Notes: a model not told the origin generated them from the letters alone. Shown: positions 26,743 through 39,800, counted from the stretch's first letter. The stretch is 64,000 nt of DNA from Marthasterias glacialis (GCA_911728455.2 OU452222.1:20346559-20410558), one strand, 5' to 3'. Translations and numbers: made by a program.

Positions 26743-28190
26743 CTAGAAATGAGTTTTTGTGGCATCACAAAAACTAGGTGTTCGGAGTGTGATGTATAAA
26801 AAATATTTTGTGTTAAAAGTTAAATGAAATTAAAAGTTAATCCAACTTGTATTAAAGAAAATATGAAGATAAACATACGTTAAATTGAGGTTTATGATAC
26901 AATATTTAATTTGAACATCCGGTTTGGACAGGAATTTCTAACCACTTTTAATTGAGGAGGTACTTCCGGTCAAACCGGAAGTAGAGTTCAGAGAGGTCAC
27001 GCAATGTGCAACAGAGAAGGACCCTCCCTAACCTTGGTATGTGGTGAAAGAATCATGTTCCTAGCTCTCACCATTTTTAAATAAAGAGCTACTTCCGGTT
27101 TGACCGGAAGTAGATGTCACAAAGGTCACTTAATCTTTCACAAATGAAGTCTTTCCCTAGCCTTGATATTTCTCGAAATAATCATGTTCCTAACTCTAAC
27201 CACTTTTACATGAAGAGCTACTTCCGGTTTGACCGGAAGTAGAGGTCATAGAGGTCACCCAATGTGCAACAGAGAATGACCTTTCCTAACCTTGGTATTT
27301 GATGAAAGAATCATGTTCCTAGCTCTTAGCAATTTTATATAAAAAGCTACTTCCGGTTTGACCGGAAGTAGATGTCACAGAGGTCACTTATTGTGTCATA
27401 AAGAAAGACCCTCCCTTACCTTGACATTTGTCGAAAGAATTATGTTCATACCTCAAACGGTTGATTTTTTGTTGATTTTTAAATGTTTAAATAAGCCCTG
27501 TATTAAAGACTAACAAAGCGTGGAGTATATATGCACCTTGAGAAGAGACTAAGAACAACGTGTGGTTAATGTGCATAGCAATGGGGCATCGATGTCACAC
27601 AGCCAGGCACACACACACACACGTGTACATGTATAATGGCATTGGATTTTGTACAGCAATGTTGGACACGCTTGAACGCACACGGACAATCGATTTGCGT
27701 TAAACGTCCGGTTTGAACCGGAAGTAAAGGTCAAAATGGTGTCACTCCAATGCAAAAGTTTGAGAAGACTCAATTCTCTACAATCTGATGCAAGATTTGT
27801 GATCATGTGATAAGTACTTCTTAAAATATGATTTTTTGAAATTTTCAAAAATTTTCAACTTCCGGTTTGAACCGGAAGACAAGGTCAAATTGGGGTTATG
27901 TCTGTGGAGCGTTTACGCAGTTTTGAATGACCTTTCCGATGATGTATAGATTGTAAAAATCCATTGTGTACTTCAGGAGTTATGAGTTTTTGAAATAATA
28001 AACTTTTATTTAATGTAATTCGACACCCGATGACGTCATCATGACGTCACTCAAACGGTTTCCTGTCCTAGTGAAGTTCTAACTGTGTGTGAAGTTTGAA
28101 GTTTGTGTGACTTTAAGAAGTGTGCATGTGTTAGCGGACAACGTTCGGTGAGAAGAAGAAGAAGTATAAAAAAAAACAAAAAAAACCGAA
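26743..28190. repeat. A2 module, shortened
   Basis: Same head as the preceding fragment. One or two DR3 subunits are missing compared with 25025. It ends in GAA repeats and A runs. Confidence 0.85.
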
Positions 28191-28200
28191 CAAAATCAAT

Positions 28201-28230
28201 AGGTGTTCCGGGCTGAGTGCCCGAACACCT
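28201..28230. repeat. Hairpin cassette (GGGC/GCCC)
   Basis: Same sequence as the cassette at 26598. The A2 body that follows lacks its head hairpin. Confidence 0.85.
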
Positions 28231-29691
28231 AATAAGAAAATATGAAGAAAAACATATGTTAAATTGAGCTTTATAATATATTTAATTTGAACATCCGGTT
28301 TGGACAGGAATTTCTAACCACTTTTGAATGCGTTAAATGAGGTACTTCCGGTTTGACTGGAAGTAGAGTTCAGAGAGGTCACGCAATGTGTAACAAAGAA
28401 GGACCTTCCCTAACCTTGGTATTTGGTGGAGAATCATGTTCCCAGCTCTTACCATGTATAAATGAGGAGCTACTTCCGGTTTGATCTTAAGTAGAGGTCA
28501 CAAAGGTCACCCAATGTGCAACACCGAAGGACCCTCCCTAACCTTGGTATGTGGTGAAAGAATCATGTTCCTAGCTCTCACCATTTTAAAATAAAGAGCT
28601 ACTTCCGGTTTGACCGGAAGTAGATATCACAAAGGTCACTTAATGTTTCACAAATGAAGTCTTTCCCTAGCCTTGATATTTCTCGAAATAATCATGTTCT
28701 AAACTCTAACCACTTTTACATGAGGAGCTACTTCCGGTTTGACCGGAAGTAGAGGTCATAGAAGTCACCCAATGTGCAACAGAGAATGAACTTTCCTAAC
28801 CTTGGTATTTGGTGAAAGAATCATGTTCCTAGCTCTTAGCAATTTTATATAAAAAGCTACTTCCGGCTTGACCGGAAGTAGATGTCACAGAGGTCACTTA
28901 TTGTGTCATAAAGAAAGACCCTCCCTTACCTTGACATTTGTCGAAAGAATTATGTTCATACCTCAAACGGTTGATTTTTTGTTGATTTTTAAATGTTTAA
29001 ATAAGCCCTGTATTAAAGACTAACAGAGCGTGGAGTATGCACCTTGAGAAGAGACTAAGAACAACGTGTGGTTAATGTGCATAGCAATGGGGCATCGATG
29101 TCACACAGCCAGGCACACACACACACACACACGCACACACCCACCCGGACGTGTACATGTATAATGGCATTGGATTGTTGTATAGCATTGCCGATCACGC
29201 TTGAACGCACATGCACAAAAGAATGCGTTAAATGTCCGTTTTGAACCGCAAGTATAGGTCAAAATGGTGTGACCTCAATGCAAAAGTTGGAGAGGACTAA
29301 ATTCTCTACAATCTGATGTAAGATTTGTGATCATGTGATATATACTTAAAAAAATACGAATTTTTGAAGTTTTCAACTTCCGGTTTGACCCGGAAGGCAA
29401 GGTCATGTCTGTGGAGTGATTACGTAGTTTTGGATGACCTTTCCGATGATGTATAGATTGTAAAAATCCATTGTGTACTTTAGGAGTTATGATTTTTTGA
29501 AATAATAAACGTTTATTTAGCGTAATTCGACACCTGATGACGTCATTATGACGTCACTCAAGCCCTGTCATGTCCTAGTCAAGCTCTAACTATGTGTGAA
29601 GTTTGAAGTTTATATGAGCTTGGGAAGGGTGCATTTGTTAGCGGACAATCGACAGGCAGAAGAAGAAGAAGAAGAAGAAGTACCAAAAAAA
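28231..29691. repeat. Chimeric A2/A1 module
   Basis: Starts headless at 'AAGAAAATATGAAGAAAAAC' and follows A2 modules to the CA stretch (29106-29140). It then follows A1 modules (CCCACCCGGACGTG, CATGCACAAAAGAATGCG). Part of the DR5 unit is deleted near 29400. Confidence 0.8.
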
Positions 29692-30015
29692 CTAGAGATT
29701 TAGAGTTTGTGGACAAACTCACGGTGTTCGGCTTAATTACGTAATTGAAAATTTTAAGGTCAATATTATGTGCACGTTTCTTGTCTATTTGTGCTATGCT
29801 GACGGGCGAAATATTTAGTTGTACTTTTTTATCTTTATTCATGAAGGTTTGTCATATGAAACTTCAACTTCCGGTTTGACAGGAACTAAAGGTCAAATGG
29901 GGTCACACCTTGTGCATGGTATCTAGAATTGTCAGAGAGCTTTAAATTGATGTAACGATTATTAATGTACCACGTTTCATTAATAAGGTACATATTTTTG
30001 TATGTACAAACTTAT

Positions 30016-30055
30016 ACTTCCGGTTTCGACCGGAAGTGAAGGTCAAATGAGGTCA
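30016..30055 (+). promoter_or_regulatory. ETS-like palindrome plus DR4 (representative)
   Basis: ACTTCCGG-TTTCGA-CCGGAAGT (30016-30037) is self-complementary in its 8-bp arms and gives two inverted ETS-like CCGGAAGT sites. Two bases later comes AGGTCA-AATG-AGGTCA (30040-30055), a perfect direct repeat with spacer 4. This composite is repeated in all B modules. Function is unknown. Confidence 0.5.
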
Positions 30056-30321
30056 CACTTTGTAAATATTTGTAGAATCGTCGAGGGGTTTTAAAATTAA
30101 GTTATACAATTAATATACAAATTTACGTAATTCAGAATCGATTTTTCATAACAAAACTACTACTTCCGGTTTCGACCAGAAGTGAAGGTCAAATGGGGTC
30201 ACACCCTGTGTAGGATTTGTTTAGTACTTCAAGACCTTTCATATGGTGTAAAGATCATGTATGTAGCATGTATTATTCTTAAGATATGATTATTTTAGTA
30301 TAAAACTTCAATTTAATGTAA

Positions 30322-30341
30322 TGACGTCATCGATGACGTCA
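30322..30341. promoter_or_regulatory. Paired CRE palindromes, 12-bp pitch (representative)
   Basis: TGACGTCA at 30322-30329 and 30334-30341, with TCGA between them. Further copies in this module lie at 30485-30492, 30770-30777 and 30782-30789. TGACGTCA is the full CREB/ATF consensus. Confidence 0.5.
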
Positions 30342-30920
30342 TCATTCCCAAAATTTTGCTTTGTCATATACACATTGTGGTTTAAGTATGTAGTAAGTAT
30401 CAAGTCCGTACATGCTTTAGTTTTTGAGATAGCAAAATAATTTTTTTTTCGACCTCGTGTATCAATTTCGTTGTGACGTAGCTATGACGTCATATATCAT
30501 ATTTCTAGATTGCTCTTGAGCTAAAAAAAATATTATTCATTGAAAGTTAGTTGATATTTTTAATCACTTAGGCTTTAGAGCCCCAAATATCATGAACTTT
30601 AACTTTAACTTCCGGTTTCTACCGGAAGTAAAGGTCAAATGGGGTCACGGTGTGCATACAATTTGTCCCACATCACAAGACCTTTCATATGCATTAAAGA
30701 TTTTGAATGTAGCATTTGCCGTTCTTGAGTTATTAAATTTTTGAATTATTTAACATTTATTTAACGTCATGACGTCATCAATGACGTCATCATTCCAAAA
30801 AAGTTGCGGGTTCATCTACTCACTAAGATCATTGTACATGGTAAGTTTCAAGTTCATAGGAGCTTTACTTTTTGAGAAACTTTGCAGACAAGGTTCAGGG
30901 GGAAGAATACCCAGAAAAAA

Positions 30921-32160
30921 CTAGAGATTTAGAGTTTGTGAACAAACTCACGGTGTTCGGCTTAATTACGTAATTGAAAATTGTAAGGTCAATATTGTGT
31001 GCAAGTTTTTTGTCTATTTGTGCTATGCTGACGGGCGAAATATTTATTTGTACTTTTTTTGATCTTTATGCATGAAGGTTTGTCATATGAAACTCTAACT
31101 TCCGGTTTGAAAGGAACTAAAGGTCAAATGGGGTCACACCTTGTGCATGGTATCTAGAATTGTCAGAGAGCTTTAAATTGATGTGACGATTATCGATGTA
31201 TCATGTGTCATTAATAAGATACATATTTTTGTTGTACAAACTTATACTTCCGGTTTCGACCGGAAGTGAAGGTCAAATGAGTTCACATTTTGTACAAAAT
31301 TTGTAGAATCGTCGAAGGGCTTTAAAAATAAGTTATTATATTAATACACAAATTTACGTAATTCAGAAACCATTTTTCATAACAAAACTACTACTTCCGG
31401 TTTCGACCGGAAGTGAAGGTCAAATGGGGTCACACCCTGTGTAAGATTTGTTTAGTACTTCAAGACCTTTCATATGGTGTAAAGATCATGTATGTAGCAT
31501 GTATTATTCTTAAGATATGATTATTTTAGTATAAAACTTCAATTTAATTTAATGACGTCATCGATGACATCATCATTTCCAAAATTTTACTTTGTCATAT
31601 ACACACTGAGTTCTAGGTATATAGTAAGTATCAAGTCCGTACATGCTTTAGTTTTTGAGATAGCAAAATAATTTTTTTTTCGACCTCGTGTATCAATTTC
31701 GTTGTGACGTAGCTATGACGTCATACATTACATTGTTAGAATGCTCGTGAGCTAACAAAAATATTATGCATTGAAAGTTTGTTCATATCTTCATTCACTT
31801 AGGCTCTAGAGCCCCAAATAACATGAATTTTAACTTTAACTTCCGGTTTTGACCGGAAGTAAAGGTCAAATGGGGTCACGGTGTGCATACAATTTGTCCC
31901 ACATCACAAGACCTTTCATATGCACCAAAAATTTTGAATGTAGCATTTGCCGTTCTTGAGTTATGGAATTTTTGAATTATTTAACGTTTATTTAACCTAA
32001 TGACGTCATCAATGACGTCATCATTCCAAAAAAGTTTCGGTATCATCCATTCACTAATATCTTTGTACATGATAAGTTTCAAGTTCATACAAGCTTTACT
32101 TTTTGAGAAAATTTGCGGACAAGTTTCGACGACTAAGAAAGCCCAGAAAAAAAAAAACAG
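30921..32160. repeat. B module
   Basis: Complete. It carries the TTTTGA-centred ETS unit near 31838 and the CGACGACTAAGAAAGCCC tail. One CRE is mutated (GATGACATCATC near 31563). Confidence 0.85.
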
Positions 32161-32172
32161 AACAATAACAAT

Positions 32173-32253
32173 AGGTTTTCGGCTGCTGGCCGAACACCTA
32201 AAAAAAAAAAACATAACAAGAACAATAGTTGTTCGGCTGATGGCCGAACACCT
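32173..32253. repeat. Two hairpin cassettes
   Basis: 32173-32199 (AGGTTTTCGGC-TGCTG-GCCGAACACCT) and 32227-32253 (AGTTGTTCGGC-TGATG-GCCGAACACCT), in A-rich linkers with ACATAACAAGAACAAT. Confidence 0.85.
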
Positions 32254-32260
32254 AAAAAAA

Positions 32261-33486
32261 CTAGAAATGTAGAGTTTGTGAACAAACTCACGGTGTTCGG
32301 CTTAATTACGTAATTGAACATTTTAAGGTCAATATTGTGTGCAAGTTTTTTGTTTATTTGTGCTATGCTGACGGGCGAAATATTTATTTGTACTTTTTTA
32401 TCGTTATGCATGAAGGTTTGTCATATGAAACTTCAACTTCCGGTTTGACAGGAACTAAAGGTCAAATGGGGTCACACCTTGTGCATGGTATCTAGAATTG
32501 TCAGAGAGCTTTAAATTGATGTCACGATTATTAATGTACCATGTTTCGTTACTAAATACATATGTTTGTTGTACAAACTTATACTTCCGGTTTCGACCGG
32601 AAGTGAAGGTCAAATGAGGTCACACGTTGTAAACATTTGTAGAATCGTTGAGGGGCTTTAAAATGAAGTTATTATATTAATACACAAAATTACGTTATTC
32701 AGAGATCATTTTTATGTAAAAAACTACTACTTCCGGTTTCGACCGGAAGTGAAGGTCAAATGGGGTCACACCCTGTGTAAGATTTATTTAATACTTTATG
32801 ACCTTTCATATGGTGTAAAGATAATGTATGTACCATATCTGATTCTGGAGATATGAGTAATTTAATATAAAACTTTAATGTAATGTAATGACGTCATCGA
32901 TGACGTCATCATTCCAAAAAGTTTTTTTTTGTCATATACACACTGTGGTCTAGGTAAGTAGTAAGTTTCAAGTCCGTACATGCTTTATTTTTTGAGATAG
33001 CAAAATATTTTTTTTTCTCCCTTGTGTACCAATTTCGTTGTGACGTAGCTATGACGTCATATATCACATTTCTAGAATGCCCTTGGGCTAAATAAAATAT
33101 TATTCATTAAAAGTTTGTTGATATTTTTACTCACTTAGGCTCTAGAGCCCCAAATAACATGATTTGTTACTTGAACTTCCGGTTTGTACCGGAAGTAAAG
33201 GTCAACTGAGGTCACGGTGTGCATACAATTTATCCAACATTACAAGACCTTTCATATGCACTAAAGATTTTAAATATAGCATTTGCCGTTCTTGAGTTAT
33301 GAATTTTTAAAATTATTTAACGTTTATTTAGCATAATGACGTCATCAATGACGTCATCATTCCAAAAAAGTTGCGGGTTCATCTACTCACTAAGATCATT
33401 GTACATGGTAAGTTTCAAGTTCATAGGAGCTTTACTTTTTGAGAAACTTTGCAGACAAGGTTCAGGGGGAAGAATACCCAGAAAAA
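32261..33486. repeat. B module, higher-order copy 1
   Basis: Head CTAGAAATGTAGAG. Near-identical to the modules at 36197 and 41096, sharing TTCGTTACTAAATACATATG and TTTTTTTTCTCCCTTGTG variants not seen in other B modules. Confidence 0.9.
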
Positions 33487-34730
33487 CTAGAGATTTAGAG
33501 TTTGTGGACAAACTCACGGTGTTCGGCTTAATTACGTAATTGAAAATTTTAAGGTCAATATTATGTGCACGTTTCTTGTCTATTTGTGCTATGCTTACGG
33601 GCGAAATATTTAGTTGTACTTTTTTATCTTTATTCATGAAGGTTTGTCATATGAAACTTCAACTTCCGGTTTGACAGGAACTAAAGGTCAAATGGGGTCA
33701 CACCTTGTGCATGGTAACTAGAATTGTCAGAGAGCTTTAAATTGATGTAACGATTATTAATGTACCACGTTTCATTAATAAGGTACATATTTTTGTAGTA
33801 CAAACTTATACTTCCGGTTTCGACCGGAAGTGAAGGTCAAATGAGGTCACACTTTGCAAATATTTGTAGAATCGTCGAGGGGCTTTAAAATTAAGTTATA
33901 CAATTAATATACAAATTTACGTAATTCAGAATCGATTTTTCATAACAAAACTACTACTTCCGGTTTCGACCGGAAGTGAAGGTCAAATGGGGTCACACCC
34001 TGTGTAAGATTTGTTTAGTACTTCAAGACCTTTCATATGGTGTAAAGATCATGTATGTAGCATGTATTATTCTTAAGATATGATTATTTTAGTATAAAAC
34101 TTCAATTTAATGTAATGACGTCATCGATGACGTCATCATTCCCAAAATTTTGCTTTGTCATATACACACTGTGGTCTAAGTATGTAGTAAGTATCAAGTC
34201 CGTACATGCTTCAGTTTTTGAGATAGCAAAATAATTTTTTTTTCAACCTCGTGTATCAATTTCGTTGTGACGTAGCTATGACGTCATATATCACATTTCT
34301 AGATTGCTCTTGAGCTAAAGAAAATATTATTCATTGAAAGTTAGTTGATATTTTTAATCACTTAGGCTTTAGAGCCCCAAATAACATGAACTTTAACTTT
34401 AACTTCCGGTTTCTACCGGAAGTAAAGGTCAAATGGGGTCACGGTGTGCATACAATTTGTCCCACATCACAAGACCTTTCATATGCATTAAAGATTTTGA
34501 ATGTAGCATTTGCCGTTCTTGAGTTATTAAATTTTTGATTTATTTAACGTTTATTTAACGTCATGACGTCATCAATGACGTCATCATTCCAAAAAAGTTT
34601 CTGTATCATCCACTCACTAATATGTTTGTACATGGTAAGTTTCAAGTTCATACAAGCTTAACTTTTTGAGAAAATTTGTGGACAGGTTTCGACGACTAAG
34701 AAAGCCCAGAAAAAAAAAAAATTAGAGTTT
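33487..34730. repeat. B module
   Basis: Very close to the reference copy at 29692 through the first 1 kb, but it ends with the GACGACTAAGAAAGCCC tail instead of GAATACCCAG. Confidence 0.85.
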
Positions 34731-35955
34731 GTGGACAAACTCACGGTGTTCGGCTTAATTACGTAATTGAAAATTTTAAGGTCAATATTGTGTGCACGTT
34801 TCTTGTCTATTTGTGCTATGCTGACGGGCGAAATATTTATTTGTACTTTTTTTATCTTTATGCATGAAGGTTTGTCATAATTATGAAACTCCAACTTCCG
34901 GTTTGACAGGAACTAAAGGTCAAATGGGGTCACACCTTGTGCATGGTATCTAGAATTGTCAGAGAGCTTTAAATTGATGTAACGATTATTAATGTACCAC
35001 GTTTCATTAATAAGGTACATATTTTTGTAGTACAAACTTATACTTCCGGTTTCGACCGGAAGTGAAGGTCAAATGAGGTCACACTTTGTAAATATTTGTA
35101 GAATCGTTGAGGGGCTTTAAAATTAAGTTATACAATTAATATACAAATTTACGTAATTCAGAAACTATTTTTCATAACAAAACTACTACTTCCGGTTTCG
35201 ACCGGAAGTGAAGGTCAAATGGGGTCACACTCTGTGTAAGATTTGTTTAGTACTTCAAGACCTTTCATTAGGTGTAAAGATCATGTATGTAGCATGTATT
35301 ATTCTTAAGATATGATTATTTGAGTATAAAACTTCAATTTAATTTAATGACGTCATCGATGACGTCATCATTTCCAAAATTTTGCTTTGTCATATACACA
35401 CTGAGGTCTAGGTATATAGTAAGTATCAAGTCCGTACATGCTTTAGTTTTTGAGATAGCAAAATAATTTTTTTTTCGACCTCGTGTATCAATTTCGTTGT
35501 GACGTAGCTATGACGTCATACATTACATTTTTAGAATGCTCGTGAGCTAACAAAAATATTATGCATTGAAAGTTAGTTGATATTTTTAATCACTTAGGCT
35601 CTAGAGCCCCAAATAACATGAATTTTAACTTTAACTTCCGGTTTTGACCGGAAGTAAAGGTCAAATGGGGTCACGGTGTGCATACAATTTGTTTCACATC
35701 ACAAGACCTTTCATATGCACCAAAGATTTTGAATGTAGCATTTGCCGTTCTTGAGTTATTGAATTTTTGAATTATTTAACGTTTATTTAACCTAATGACG
35801 TCATCAATGACGTCATCATTCCAAAAAAGTTTCGGTATCATCCATTCACTAATATCTTTGTACATGGTAAGTTTCAAGTTCATACAAGCTTTACTTTTTG
35901 AGAAAATTTGCGGACAAGTTTCGACGACTAAGAAAGCCCAGAAAAAAAAAACAGA
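34731..35955. repeat. B module, head truncated
   Basis: Begins ATTAGAGTTTGTGG directly after an A run, so CTAG is absent although the stem-loop is intact. It contains the TTTTGA-centred ETS unit. Confidence 0.85.
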
Positions 35956-35966
35956 ACAATAACAAT

Positions 35967-36183
35967 AGGTTTTCGGCTGCTGGCCGAACACCTAAAAAGA
36001 AAAAAACATAACAATAACAATAGTTGTTCGGCTGATGGCCGAACACCTAAAAAACAGAACAATAACAATAGGTTTTCGGCTGCTGGCCGAACACCTAAAA
36101 AAACCGAACAAAATCAAGAGGTGTTCCGGGCTAGTGCCCGAACACCTAATAACAATAGGTTTTCGGCTGCTGGCCGAACACCT
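35967..36183. repeat. Cluster of five hairpin cassettes
   Basis: 35967-35993, 36022-36048, 36070-36096, 36119-36147 and 36157-36183. The fourth is the GGGC/GCCC type and the others GGC/GCC. The same order of five types recurs at 39583-39800. Confidence 0.85.
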
Positions 36184-36196
36184 AAAAAAAAAAAAA

Positions 36197-37421
36197 CTAG
36201 AAATGTAGAGTTTGTGAACAAACTCACGGTGTTCGGCTTAATTACGTAATTGAACATTTTAAGGTCAATATTGTGTGCAAGTTTTTTGTTTATTTGTGCT
36301 ATGCTGACGGGCGAAATATTTATTTGTACTTTTTTATCGTTATGCATGAAGGTTTGTCATATGAAACTTCAACTTCCGGTTTGACAGGAACTAAAGGTCA
36401 AATGGGGTCACACCTTGTGCATGGTATCTAGAATTGTCAGAGAGCTTTAAATTGATGTCACGATTATTAATGTACCATGTTTCGTTACTAAATACATATG
36501 TTTGTTGTACAAACTTATACTTCCGGTTTCGACCGGAAGTGAAGGTCAAATGAGGTCACACGTTGTAAACATTTGTAGAATCGTTGAGGGGCTTTAAAAT
36601 GAAGTTATTATATTAATACACAAAATTACGTTATTCAGAGATCATTTTTATGTAAAAAACTACTACTTCCGGTTTCGACCGGAAGTGAAGGTCAAATGGG
36701 GTCACACCCTGTGTAAGATTTATTTAATACTTTATGACCTTTCATATGGTGTAAAGATAATGTATGTACCATATCTGATTCTGGAGATATGAGTAATTTA
36801 ATATAAAACTTCAATGTAATGTAATGACGTCATCGATGACGTCATCATTCCAAAAAGTTTTTTTTTGTCATATACACACTGTGGTCTAGGTAAGTAGTAA
36901 GTTTCAAGTCCGTACATGCTTTATTTTTTGAGATAGCAAAATATTTTTTTTTCTCCCTTGTGTACCAATTCTTTGTGACGTAGCTATGACGTCATATATC
37001 ACATTTCTAGAATGCCCTTGGGCTAAATAAAATATTATTCATTAAAAGTTTGTTGATATTTTTACTCACTTAGGCTCTAGAGCCCCAAATAACATGATTT
37101 GTTACTTGAACTTCCGGTTTGTACCGGAAGTAAAGGTCAACTGAGGTCACGGTGTGCATACAATTTATCCAACATTACAAGACCTTTCATATGCACTAAA
37201 GATTTTAAATGTAGCATTTGCCGTTCTTGAGTTATGAATTTTTAAAATTATTTAACGTTTATTTAGCATAATGACGTCATCAATGACGTCATCATTCCAA
37301 AAAAGTTGCGGGTTCATCTACTCACTAAGATCATTGTACATGGTAAGTTTCAAGTTCATAGGAGCTTTACTTTTTGAGAAACTTTGCAGACAAGGTTCAG
37401 GGGGAAGAATACCCAGAAAAA
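36197..37421. repeat. B module, higher-order copy 2
   Basis: Almost base-for-base copy of 32261-33486. A small difference is ACCAATTCTTTGTG versus ACCAATTTCGTTGTG near 36966. It preserves the empty site of the retrotransposon insertion near 36725-36735. Confidence 0.9.
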
Positions 37422-38475
37422 CTAGAGATTTAGAGTTTGTGGACAAACTCACGGTGTTCGGCTCAATTACGTAATTGAAAATTTTAAGGTCAATATTGTG
37501 TGCAAGTTTTTTGTCTATTAGTGCTATGCTGACGGGCGAAATATTTATTTGTACTTTTTTATCTTTATGCATGAAGGTTTGTCATATGAAACTTCAACTT
37601 CTGGTTTGACAGGAACTAAAGGTCAAATGGGGTCACACCTTGTGCATGGTATCAAGAATTGTCAGAGAGCTTTAAATTGCTGTAACGATTATTAATGTAC
37701 CATGTGTCATTAATAAGATACATATTTTGGTTGTACAAACTTATACTTCCGGTTTCGACCGGAAGTAAAGGTCAAATGAGTGCACACTTTGTAAACATTG
37801 GTAGAATCGTCGAAGGGCTTTAAAAATAAATTATTATATTAATACACAAATTTACGTAATTCAGAAACGATTTTTCATAGCAAAACTACTACCTCCGGTT
37901 TCGACCGGAAGTGAAGGTCAAATGGGGTCACGCCCTTTGTAAGATTTGTTCAGTACTTCATGACCTTTCATATGGTGTAAAAATCATGTATGTAGCATGT
38001 ATTATTCTTAAGATATGATTATTTTAGTATAAAACTTCAATTTAATGTAATGACGTCATCGATGACATCATCATTCCAAAAAATTTGCTTTGTCATATCC
38101 ACACTGTGGTCTAGGTGTACAGTAAGTTTCAAGACCGTACATGCTTCATTTTTTGAGATAGCAAAATAAATTGTTTTTCGACCTCGTGTATCAATTTCGT
38201 TGTGACGTAGCTATGACGTCATACATTACATTTCTAGAATGCTCTTGAGCTAAAGAAAATATTATTCATTGAAAGTTTGTTGATATTTTTAATCACTTAG
38301 GCTTTAGAGCCCCAAATAACATGAACTTTAACTTTAACTTCCGGTTTCTACCGGAAGTAAAGGTCAAATGGGGTCACGGTGTGCATACAATTTGTCCCAC
38401 ATCACAAGACCTTTCATATGCATTAAAGATTTTGAATGTAGCATTTGCCGTTCTTGAGTTATGAATTTTTTGAAT
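37422..38475. repeat. B module, interrupted by D segment
   Basis: Normal head and ETS units to 'GAGTTATGAATTTTTTGAATT', where D copy 4 begins. Confidence 0.85.
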
Positions 38476-39380
38476 TATTTATTTCATGGATGAAGGCTGC
38501 AGTATCTTTTTACATTGGAATTTTCATGTAAACAGCCACGAAGTGAAAAAATAACTGATAGTATACACCACTTTTAATTACATTTCAAAATAGTATTCAT
38601 TTTGCCTTTTATCGAAACATTAAGCCTTGCTGCCCTCCATTTTGTTCAGCATCTACGTGGTGTCAATAAAATAAAGAAGTGTGCGTCCATACAGGTTTGA
38701 GGGCGCTATTTCAAATTAACGGTCTTAGTTTGTAAAAGCACTGTGTATGCGCCTCGCAGGTTCATTTCTTGGAAGCATGCCAAGTTACTGTGCACGCGTT
38801 ACTGTTGTTGACACTACTACCGAGCAGCGCTGTGTATATTATACACAACACGCAGTAAAATCCTAGAGTGCACACGCACGGGGGGGGGGGGGGGGTAACT
38901 GCACAGACTCTATCGGCGATCGCGCTAAAAACGGCACTTTTCACCTTAATATAACTTCGTTATGCAACGGCCAATTTTGTTAAAATTTCACAATTAGGCT
39001 TTTATAGTCGTTATCTATTACTAGAAAATTCAACATGTAGTTTGCTCAAAAAACAATTGAAATAATTTTTTTTTCATTTTTAAACTCGTCGTCGTAACAA
39101 ACTGTAACATTTGATGACGTCATCAATGTAATATTTTCAAAGGTCATAAACTACATTTTATTTCGTTCACTGAAACCATGTCCAAATTCTGTTTCATATT
39201 GACTCCACAGCTTAAATTGTGACTTTTTAAGCATTTTTTGCTTCAACTTCCGGTTTCAACCGGAAGACAAGGTCAAATTGGGGTCATCTCTGTGAGACAT
39301 TTAATTATTTTTTAAAGACCTTTCCGATGATGTATAGATTGTAAAAATCCATTGTGTACTTCAGGAGTTATGATTTTTTG
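38476..39380. repeat. D segment, copy 4
   Basis: Same left junction as copy 3 and very similar throughout. It has a 16-base G run at 38880-38895 and ends in the DR5 unit near 39250-39285. Confidence 0.85.
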
Positions 39381-39570
39381 AATTATTTAGCGTATATTTA
39401 ACGTCATGACGTCATCAATGACGTCATCATTCCAAAAAATTAGCGGTTTCATCTACTCACAAATATCTTTGTACATGGTAAGTTTCAAGTTCATACAAGT
39501 TTAACTTTTTGAGAAAATTTGTGGACAAGTTTCGACGACTAAGAAAGCCCAGAAAAAAAAAAAAAAACAG
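39381..39570. repeat. B module tail
   Basis: CRE pair near 39405-39427, then the GACTAAGAAAGCCCAG tail and a run of about 15 A. Confidence 0.8.
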
Positions 39571-39582
39571 AACAATAACAAT

Positions 39583-39800
39583 AGGTTTTCGGCCGCTAGC
39601 CGAACACCTAAAAAGGAAAAAAACATAACAATAACAATAGTTGTTCGGCTGATGGCCGAACACCTAAAAAACAGAACAATAACAATAGGTTTTCGGCTGC
39701 TGGCCGAACACCTAAAAAAACCGAACAAAATCAAGAGGTGTTCCGGGCTAGTGCCCGAACACCTAATAACAATAGGTTTTCGGCTGCTGGCCGAACACCT
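39583..39800. repeat. Cluster of five hairpin cassettes
   Basis: 39583-39609, 39639-39665, 39687-39713, 39736-39764 and 39774-39800. The first has the CCGCTA loop, whereas its counterpart at 35967 has CTGCTG. Confidence 0.85.

Larger units (their letters stand above)
29692..30920. repeat. B module (reference copy)
   Basis: 1229 bp. Used here as the type unit: head stem-loop, degenerate ETS unit, ETS+DR4 unit at 30016-30055, second ETS unit near 30162, CRE pair 30322-30341, single CRE 30485-30492, ETS unit near 30608, CRE pair 30770-30789, and tail AGGGGGAAGAATACCCAG. Confidence 0.9.
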
